The position numbers and the translations under genes were made by a program. The notes below the pieces were generated by a model that was not told the DNA's origin, did no database searches, and saw only the letters and a program-made list of their open reading frames with translations. DNA of 7,205 nt from Candidatus Woesearchaeota archaeon (GTDB taxonomy: Archaea; Nanobdellota; Nanobdellia; Woesearchaeales; JACPBV01), in the NCBI GenBank assembly GCA_019322475.1, contig JAHWIN010000016.1, positions 1 to 7,205 of the forward strand. Reading direction: 5' to 3'. This document shows, one piece after another, positions 1 to 5,104 of this stretch (its first letter is position 1; the number at the start of each line of letters is the position of its first letter).

Positions 1-1655
1 CCATCGTAATCGTTTCCTGAAGCCCTTATCGTAAGCTCATATTCCCCTTCCACTATGTCAAGCGGAAGATTTTGGAATGTCAGCTGCCTGGAAATGCTTT
101 TTGAGCCGTCAAGGTTCACAGGAGGGGATGTAGTTATCTCCTCGTTATCACCTATGCTGCTGTCAAGCCTTGCAGATATCACTATCTCCTCTACCCATTC
201 CTCAACTTTAGGGTAATTATTTTTAAGCTTTAGGCTTATGCTTAAGCTTGAGTCCGGTGAAGCAGGCCCGACCAGATCATTGTTTCCTGCGCTGTAATCA
301 TTTCCGTCTATGGTTACGACAAGGTCGCTGAAGCTCAGGATGCTCTGGACATCCACAGTTATCTCTTCTGTATCATTATTCTCTATTAAAGCCCCGTCAT
401 CAGCCGTCAGGTTGAATCTTTCAGTTCCATGCCATGTTGTTTCTGAAGCAGATACTTCCATCATCTTTTCAGGGTCGATAAAAACATTTAAGCCTGACAT
501 GCCGGATGCAGCCCATGTGATATCCTCATCAGTATTGTCTATGTCATCCACATAATCGTTTAGGTTTACTGAAACAGACCTTCCTTCCAAAAAGCTAAGC
601 GAAGCTATAGCCTGGCTTATAACAGGAGCGTCATTGACATTTTCCACTTCTATAGTAAAACTGCTGGATATGCAGTTATTTTCTGCTCCGCTGTCATCGC
701 ATACTATGACCTCTATAGTATTATTCCCGACATGGCTGTTGTCAGGTGTCCATTCCAATACGCCAGAATCATTTATCGATCCCCCTAAAGCAGTTATATT
801 GGATTCAAATGTTAAGGAATCTCCTTCATCTATATCGCTTGCATTTATATCATAAGTGAAGTTCAGGTCCTCATCAATAACCTTATCCTCCAGCACAGGG
901 TCAAAGTAAGGCTGGTCATTCACGTTAGAGACGATTATATTGAATGTCCTGTTTATCTTTCCATAGCCGTCATCAGCCTCAACCTTGCAGCTTGCAGTCC
1001 CGTTCCAGTCAGCAGCAGGATTTAAAGTAAGGTTTGTGTCATTTATCTTGCAATCTACTTTTAAAGTATCTTTTTCGACCACGCTAAAGACCATAATGTC
1101 CTCATCAGGGTCGGTTATATAGGAAGTTATGGTAAAATTAGACAATGTGTCCTCATTTATTTCTTGATCAGCTATGATGCCTGAAGGGAGCCTGTTGTTT
1201 GTTGCGTTTGGTGTAGGCTCTGTAAATATCTCCCATTGGCCTAAGCCATCGTGAAGCCTTCCTAAAGAATTGTTTATTCCAATATCAGAATTATAAGTAT
1301 ATTCATCAATGACCGTTCCTGTCTCATCTATCAGTTTTATGGTATCTTCCCCGTCATTCAATTCCTTGACAGTATAAAATATCAAATGACTATTTGGCTG
1401 AATAATTGTATTATCAGCGATTGTAACAATTACTTTAGGTGGAGTTAAAGTATCATTAATAGTCCATCCTGTTAAATCAACAGCGGATGTTCCGTTATTA
1501 TTATAAATCTCAATCCATTCGTTTTCTGATTGCTGATGAGGGTGTGATAAAAACTCATTTATAATAACATCGCTTGAAGAAGCCAAAGCATAAGCAGAGC
1601 ATATTGATAGAATCAAGACTATAGCCAGAATACAAGATATTGGTTTTCCTTTCAT
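1..1655 (-). CDS. Secreted lamin-tail-domain surface protein with tandem cadherin-like Ig domains (partial, C-terminus off the left edge)
   Basis: The frame is open from the ATG at 1655 to the left edge, giving 551 residues with no stop. Residues 1-25 form a Sec-type signal peptide (basic MKGK start, hydrophobic core about 8-20, small residues before SSSDV). Residues about 29-150 look like a lamin-tail domain: IINEFL start, then NEWIEIYN and LTGWTIND. Next come about three cadherin-like/Tandem-95-type beta domains (about 155-245, 246-343, 344-437), with joints NVNDQP (244-249) and NVNDAP (339-344). A further beta-rich domain starting LSFSDLVVTIDG (about 440) runs past the edge and may be CARDB-like. 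There are sixteen N-x-S/T sequons between residues 54 and 427 and none in the last 120, which would fit a heavily glycosylated exterior. The likely role is cell-envelope or S-layer-associated adhesion or scaffolding, exported outside the cell; this is inferred from architecture only. The start is supported by a G-rich ribosome-binding site 8 bases upstream and by promoter elements. A C-terminal anchor cannot be seen. Confidence 0.88.
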   Translation of the reverse strand, partial: MKGKPISCILAIVLILSICSAYALASSSDVIINEFLSHPHQQSENEWIEIYNNNGTSAVDLTGWTINDTLTPPKVIVTIADNTIIQPNSHLIFYTVKELNDGEDTIKLIDETGTVIDEYTYNSDIGINNSLGRLHDGLGQWEIFTEPTPNATNNRLPSGIIADQEINEDTLSNFTITSYITDPDEDIMVFSVVEKDTLKVDCKINDTNLTLNPAADWNGTASCKVEADDGYGKINRTFNIIVSNVNDQPYFDPVLEDKVIDEDLNFTYDINASDIDEGDSLTFESNITALGGSINDSGVLEWTPDNSHVGNNTIEVIVCDDSGAENNCISSSFTIEVENVNDAPVISQAIASLSFLEGRSVSVNLNDYVDDIDNTDEDITWAASGMSGLNVFIDPEKMMEVSASETTWHGTERFNLTADDGALIENNDTEEITVDVQSILSFSDLVVTIDGNDYSAGNNDLVGPASPDSSLSISLKLKNNYPKVEEWVEEIVISARLDSSIGDNEEITTSPPVNLDGSKSISRQLTFQNLPLDIVEGEYELTIRASGNDYD

Positions 1656-1663
1656 AAAAACAT

Positions 1664-1670
1664 CCCCCCT
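1664..1670 (-). promoter_or_regulatory. G-rich Shine-Dalgarno-like site of the surface protein gene
   Basis: On the minus strand AGGGGGG lies 8 bases before the ATG at 1655. It is an imperfect match to the anti-Shine-Dalgarno complement but well placed. The ATG next to it (1663-1661) runs into TGA after three codons, so it cannot be the start; this settles the start at 1655. Confidence 0.5.
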
Positions 1671-1712
1671 AAGGTTTATAATGATTATTTAGGTAAAGGG
1701 GTTGTTTTCTTA

Positions 1713-1720
1713 TTTATAAA
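1713..1720 (-). promoter_or_regulatory. TATA box candidate for the surface protein gene
   Basis: The palindromic TTTATAAA fits the archaeal TATA consensus. Transcription would be expected about 26 bases downstream (near 1690), giving a leader of about 35 bases that contains the G-rich ribosome-binding site. A second TATA-like element, TTATAAA at 1675-1681, sits about 23-26 bases before the ATG and would give a leaderless message, so either or both may be used. No mapping data are available. Confidence 0.5.
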
Positions 1721-1775
1721 GTTTTCTATGGGTTAGCATTCCTAAGTAGTGTCAACCCACCTTATTCCTTAATTC

Positions 1776-2792
1776 CTACCTCAAAACAACTATCTTCCTT
1801 GTAAGGCTGCCATGCACAAACTGAGAAAACTCCTTTTCTATCCTTAACCCTGCCTTCTTTATCAGCGCCTTATAGCCTACATAATCTGGGAAAACGACAA
1901 CAGCCTTCTTTTTCAGGGCCTTCTTAAGCGCCTTCAAGAACCTAAGGTAGAAATCCTCCAGGTTTTTTCTTTTTTCTCTCTTCTCCGTCTGCTTAAGCGA
2001 TATCTTCCTGTTTTTGCCCTTTTCCTTCACCCAGATAGAGGTATTCATGCCATACGGCAGGTCTGTAACTATATTGTCATACTTCCTGCTTATGCTAAGC
2101 GCATCCTTGTTGAACAATGAATAATCCTTTATCTTATAATGCTCAAGATTAGCTTTTGCCTTCTTTACCATCAGGCCATACAGCTCGTATCCTACCGGCT
2201 TTAGCCCTATAAGCCCTGCCTCTATCAGTATCCCTCCGGCTCCGCAGAAAGGGTCAACAACCTCCTTCTCTGCCCCCGAAAGGTTTACTAAAGCCCTTGC
2301 CATCTTAGGGTTCAGTGATGTCGGGTGAAGCTCCGGCCTTTTGTGCGCTTTTCTTGAATCAAAGCCCTGGTCCAGCTCTTTTACAAGCTTTGCAGCATAC
2401 ACGTCAGGCCCCATGACAAAGAATTCTATCAGGGTTGCAGGGCTTTCCAGGTCCACCTTTGGGTTTTTTATCCTTTCCCAGATATAACCTGCTATATCCT
2501 TCTCTTTTATCTTCAGCCCTCCATCATCCTTATGGGCCCTTACGCAGAAGCTTTTTTTGTATATGCTGTTCCAGTCAAACCCTTTCAGCTTTTCAATAAG
2601 ATGATCTTTTCTGCACCTGAAAAGGAACTGGTATGTCTTTTTTGTATATGCAAGCCTTTCTGCAGGCTTTATATCCTCTATCTCCAGAAAAAGAAGGTTC
2701 CCTCTCAGCTTATGTTTAACATTGAATAAAGACAAGGCCTCTTCTTTAGCAAACCTTAAGTCTTCCTTAGACAGCAGAAATATGCATCTCAT
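1776..2792 (-). CDS. trmG10: tRNA (guanine(10)-N2)-methyltransferase, Trm-G10/Trm11-like THUMP family
   Basis: This 338-residue protein has the layout of archaeal Trm-G10. An N-terminal region plus a THUMP-type tRNA-binding domain covers about residues 1-150, followed by a Rossmann-fold SAM methyltransferase (about 155-338). Visible motifs are the linker HPTSLNPKMARALVNL (156-171), SAM-binding VVDPFCGAGGILIEA (178-192), the acidic second-strand region GYELYG (201-206) and the catalytic TDLPYG (243-248), an accepted variant of the (N/D)PPY motif of N-methyltransferases. The C-terminus HGSLTRKIVVLR resembles the family ending. Known members methylate N2 of G10 in tRNA, to m2G or m2,2G, in the cytoplasm; that activity here is by homology. 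The ATG overlaps the stop of the upstream membrane protein (ATGA at 2792-2789), with AGGA just before it, so the two are probably translationally coupled. A basic stretch around 255-276 (KEKGKNRK, then KREKRK) is probably a loop contacting tRNA. A related THUMP methyltransferase of other specificity cannot be excluded. Confidence 0.9.
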   Translation of the reverse strand: MRCIFLLSKEDLRFAKEEALSLFNVKHKLRGNLLFLEIEDIKPAERLAYTKKTYQFLFRCRKDHLIEKLKGFDWNSIYKKSFCVRAHKDDGGLKIKEKDIAGYIWERIKNPKVDLESPATLIEFFVMGPDVYAAKLVKELDQGFDSRKAHKRPELHPTSLNPKMARALVNLSGAEKEVVDPFCGAGGILIEAGLIGLKPVGYELYGLMVKKAKANLEHYKIKDYSLFNKDALSISRKYDNIVTDLPYGMNTSIWVKEKGKNRKISLKQTEKREKRKNLEDFYLRFLKALKKALKKKAVVVFPDYVGYKALIKKAGLRIEKEFSQFVHGSLTRKIVVLR

Positions 2793-3352
2793 TTCCTGAT
2801 CTTCTTATAGCCTATCCAGACAAGGATGCCCAGCGCTATGCCCAGTATTATGACCCTTGCATAATCCTGGATGGAATCCCAGTACCTCATCGCAGCATAG
2901 ATTATGGTAAGCACTCCCCCGCCCATTATCCCTGACCCGACAGCCTCTTTCTTCAGGAATATCCCTCCTGTTATTATAGAGATAAGCCCAAGGACGACAA
3001 GTATCATGAATGAGTTCTTGTTATGCTTTTCCATGTAATCAGTGTACTGGTTAGAGCACTTGTCATATTCAGGGTTTGTTGCAGTGCACTTGACAGTCCC
3101 TTCCTTATCGATCTCCTGGCAGCTGCAGAACAGTTTTTCCGGTATAGGATAAGGCCTTCTTGACTCTACAGGCTCGTAATCATAGTCATCACATGACTCC
3201 ACCCTTATTACTGAGTCTATCCCCCTGCAGAAATCCTCTATCTCCGGCTCCTTGTAGAAAGTGCTCGTAGCATGGCCTAAGAAGAATGCCAGCAATATAG
3301 CGATAGCTATCCCCAATATGACTTTTTTCATCTTAGATGTTTCAAAGGACAT
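2789..3352 (-). CDS. Four-helix membrane protein with six-cysteine extracellular loop, function unknown
   Basis: I do not recognise a function. Numbering from the ATG at 3352 gives 187 residues. Hydrophobic segments lie at about 11-27, 115-133, 140-156 and 165-182. Basic residues (KMKK before helix 1, KK after helix 2, KKIRK at the C-terminus) place both ends inside by the positive-inside rule, so the loop at about 28-114 lies outside. That loop carries all six cysteines (42, 54, 76, 78, 89, 99), including a CSC pair, which would suit three disulfides or a metal site, and it is rich in Asp, Glu and Tyr. The frame extends to an ATG at 3373, but a TATA box at 3375-3382 sits directly before that codon, so RNA probably starts near 3352. 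That makes MSFETSK, or the later MKKVIL at 3331, the likelier start. The gene is coupled by a 4-base overlap to the tRNA methyltransferase; a functional link is not evident. Confidence 0.8.
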   Translation of the reverse strand: MSFETSKMKKVILGIAIAILLAFFLGHATSTFYKEPEIEDFCRGIDSVIRVESCDDYDYEPVESRRPYPIPEKLFCSCQEIDKEGTVKCTATNPEYDKCSNQYTDYMEKHNKNSFMILVVLGLISIITGGIFLKKEAVGSGIMGGGVLTIIYAAMRYWDSIQDYARVIILGIALGILVWIGYKKIRK

Positions 3353-3374
3353 AAGATAGTACCAGTAGAGCATC

Positions 3375-3382
3375 TTTATAAA
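3375..3382 (-). promoter_or_regulatory. TATA box of the membrane protein / trmG10 operon
   Basis: TTTATAAA is preceded on the minus strand by a purine-rich BRE-like GGAAAAA. Its centre is 26-27 bases before the ATG at 3352, the normal distance from an archaeal TATA box to the transcription start. This implies a leaderless message starting at that ATG and argues against the upstream ATG at 3373. Confidence 0.6.
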
Positions 3383-3436
3383 TTTTTCCTAATTCTTCAG
3401 TCTCTTTTTTCACTTCACAAAAATAATCACACAAAA

Positions 3437-3444
3437 TATTTAAA
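3437..3444 (+). promoter_or_regulatory. TATA box of the winged-helix gene
   Basis: TATTTAAA, with A-rich BRE-like sequence (ACAAAA) before it, is centred 25-26 bases before the ATG at 3466. The spacing predicts a leaderless transcript beginning at or next to the start codon; the seven T before the ATG leave no Shine-Dalgarno site. Confidence 0.6.
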
Positions 3445-3465
3445 TGCCCTGCCTATCATTTTTTT

Positions 3466-3843
3466 ATGGGACGAGGAAGGCCTGTCAGGTCACAGATTAG
3501 GCAAAACATAATTGAGCTGCTTTTTTTCCTTAAGGAAGGGTATGGCTATGACATATACAGGAACTATAAGGAGATATTCCCTCCCGTAAGCATGAGGGTC
3601 ATATATTATCATCTTAAGAAAGGGGCTGAGCTTGGCGAATTCAGGGTAAACAAGGTAGTCAAGGAAAACGGCAATTTTTCATGGGGATCAGAGACAGAGA
3701 AGACCTATTATTCTTTAGGGGAAGAGGCTAAGCCGATAGGTGCAGAAAGGGTCAGGAACTTTATCTCAAGAAAAAAGGAAAATGTCAGGGAAGGTTCCGG
3801 CTCTAAATCAGGTAATGATGAGCCAATCTTTCATCCTTCTTAA
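3466..3843 (+). CDS. Small winged-helix (PadR-like) DNA-binding protein
   Basis: This 125-residue cytoplasmic protein has a basic start (MGRGRPVRSQIRQ). A helix at about 10-24 is followed by YGYDIYRNYKEIFP (26-39), a probable recognition helix VSMRVIYYHLKKGAELGEF (41-59) and a wing at about 58-84 ending KTYYSLGEEAKP. The motif pattern resembles PadR/MarR-type winged helices and a conserved small protein I associate with archaeal genomes; no ligand or target is known to me. Residues about 95-125 form a charged, probably disordered tail (RKKENVREGSGSKSGNDE). The arrangement is divergent from the membrane protein/tRNA methyltransferase operon with about 113 bases between starts, so autoregulation or control of that promoter is plausible but unproven. 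The first ATG fits the TATA spacing. A role in nucleic-acid binding other than transcription control is possible. Confidence 0.82.
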   Translation: MGRGRPVRSQIRQNIIELLFFLKEGYGYDIYRNYKEIFPPVSMRVIYYHLKKGAELGEFRVNKVVKENGNFSWGSETEKTYYSLGEEAKPIGAERVRNFISRKKENVREGSGSKSGNDEPIFHPS

Positions 3844-3867
3844 AATATATCCTTAAAAACAACAATG

Positions 3868-3875
3868 CTTTTAAG
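3868..3875 (+). promoter_or_regulatory. TATA-like element before gcvT
   Basis: CTTTTAAG lies in the 56-base gap after the winged-helix gene, centred about 28 bases before the ATG at 3900. The match and spacing are weaker than for the other promoters here, so gcvT might also be read through from the upstream gene. There is no Shine-Dalgarno match before 3900, in line with a leaderless start. Confidence 0.4.
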
Positions 3876-3899
3876 CCAGCCTTATCAGTATAGCTCTGC

Positions 3900-4997
3900 A
3901 TGGGAAACTTGATGAAAACGCCGTTATATGAAGAGCATCTTAAGCTTGGAGCCAGGATCATAGATTTTGAAGGGTGGCAGATGCCTGTCTATTACACTAA
4001 TCTTATAGAAGAGCACATAAGCACAAGGAAGGATGCAGGAATATTTGACATATGCCACATGGGAGAACTGTTTGTAGAGGGAAAGGATGCATTCGATCTT
4101 GTCCAGAGCATGATAACAAACGATCTGGAAAAGCTTCAGGACAATTCTGCTTTCTATTCCTGCATGTGCCTTGCTGACGGCGGTGTTATAGACGACCTTT
4201 TTGTCTATAGGTTCGATAAGCAAAAGTTCATGCTTGTAGTCAACGCCTCAAATATAGAAAAAGACTTTGATTGGCTTCTGGCAAACAAGGGAAATTTTGA
4301 CGCAGCCGTATCAGACAGGTCAGCAGAAACAGCAAAGATAGACCTGCAGGGCCCTAAAGCAGGGCTTATCCTCCAGAAGTCTGCAAGCATAAGTTTAGAG
4401 AGCCTTAAAAGGTTCTCTTTTGCCGAAGCAGAGATAGCTGGCGTTCCTGCAATAATCTCCAGGACAGGCTATACAGCAGAGGACGGCTTTGAGCTTTATT
4501 TTGAGCCTGAAAAAGCAGCAGACATATGGCGCCTTCTTCTCAGTGATGGAAAAAGCCTTGGTTTAAAGCCGGTTGGTTTAGGGGCAAGGGACACGTTAAG
4601 GATGGAGGCATGCTACAGCCTGTACGGCCATGAATTAAGGAAGGATGTAAGCCCGTTTGAGGCAGGCATAGGCTTTACAGTAAAGATTGACAAAGGAGAT
4701 TTTATAGGAAAAGATGCATTATCTACATCAAAAGAAAATATCCAAAGAAAGATAATGGCATTTGAGATGCTGGACAAAGCTATTGCAAGGAAGGATTATA
4801 AGGCATTTAAAGATGGAAAAGAGATAGGCTGTATAACATCAGGCAGCTTCTCCCCTACATTCAAAAAACCGATAGGCATGGCGATGCTTGCTGCCGAAGA
4901 GGCGCATGAAGGAAATGTTATAGAAATAGAGATAAGGGGGAAGCTCCATAAGGCTGTTATCGTAAAAAGGCCGATATACCCCTACCACAAGGCATAG
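3900..4997 (+). CDS. gcvT: Aminomethyltransferase, glycine cleavage system T protein
   Basis: The 365 residues match the usual length and full layout of GcvT. Visible landmarks are TPLYEEHLKLGARI (7-20), GWQMPVYY (25-32), AGIFDICHMGEL (46-57), DGGVIDDL (93-100, containing the family's catalytic aspartate, probably D98), VVNASN (113-118), GYTAEDGFELY (190-200) and GARDTLRMEA (228-237, folate-contacting arginine at 233). The C-terminal barrel domain has the signature TSGSFSPTFKKPIGMAML (313-330). In the glycine cleavage system this enzyme moves the methylene from aminomethyl-lipoyl-GcvH to tetrahydrofolate and releases ammonia, in the cytoplasm. All key positions appear intact, so an active enzyme is expected. 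Neither gcvH nor gcvP is in the window, so partners must lie elsewhere or the enzyme works on another methyl or methylene donor. GcvT relatives that demethylate dimethylglycine or sarcosine share the fold, but the DGGVIDDL and TSGSFSPT motifs favour true GcvT. An in-frame ATG at 3912 is an alternative start. Confidence 0.95.
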   Translation: MGNLMKTPLYEEHLKLGARIIDFEGWQMPVYYTNLIEEHISTRKDAGIFDICHMGELFVEGKDAFDLVQSMITNDLEKLQDNSAFYSCMCLADGGVIDDLFVYRFDKQKFMLVVNASNIEKDFDWLLANKGNFDAAVSDRSAETAKIDLQGPKAGLILQKSASISLESLKRFSFAEAEIAGVPAIISRTGYTAEDGFELYFEPEKAADIWRLLLSDGKSLGLKPVGLGARDTLRMEACYSLYGHELRKDVSPFEAGIGFTVKIDKGDFIGKDALSTSKENIQRKIMAFEMLDKAIARKDYKAFKDGKEIGCITSGSFSPTFKKPIGMAMLAAEEAHEGNVIEIEIRGKLHKAVIVKRPIYPYHKA

Positions 4998-5104
4998 CCA
5001 GGGTAATGACACCACACCGATTGAAGAGGATCCATGGATATCCCTAACCGCTTATGGGATGGATCTTTTCCCATCAGGCCTAAAAAAAGAGGTATGTAAT
5101 ATAG
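4998..5104 (+). other. Intergenic gap with possible 21-codon micro-ORF and hairpins
   Basis: The gap between gcvT and the spermidine-synthase-like gene contains an ATG at 5034 read to TAA at 5099 (21 residues, start MDIPNRLWDG, end KKRGM). It is preceded by GAGGA with 3 bases of spacing and ends 5 bases before the next gene's start, as a leader peptide would. A second frame is open from 4966 to 5118 but lacks an early ATG. Two mutually exclusive small stems can form: GATCCAT (5029-5035) with ATGGATC (5059-5065), or ATGGGA (5054-5059) with TCCCAT (5069-5074). No T-tract follows, so this is not a clear terminator. Coding status is unproven. Confidence 0.3.

Noticed and set aside
310..855. Two short plus-strand open frames (310-555 and 634-855)
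   Set aside because: They lie antisense to the continuous minus-strand surface-protein frame, which has a signal peptide and recognisable domains, and their translations show no domain features.
1..1655. Cadherin-like repeats as a phage tail or toxin component
   Set aside because: No phage, toxin or immunity genes are nearby; the signal peptide and lamin-tail domain fit a housekeeping surface protein better.
1729..1759. Inverted repeat TGGGTT/AACCCA between trmG10 and the surface gene, possible terminator
   Set aside because: It has a 6-base stem with a 19-base loop and no T-tract after it on the minus strand; this is within chance expectation.
3924..4390. Minus-strand open frames opposite gcvT
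   Set aside because: They are shadows of gcvT, whose family motifs run unbroken across this stretch.
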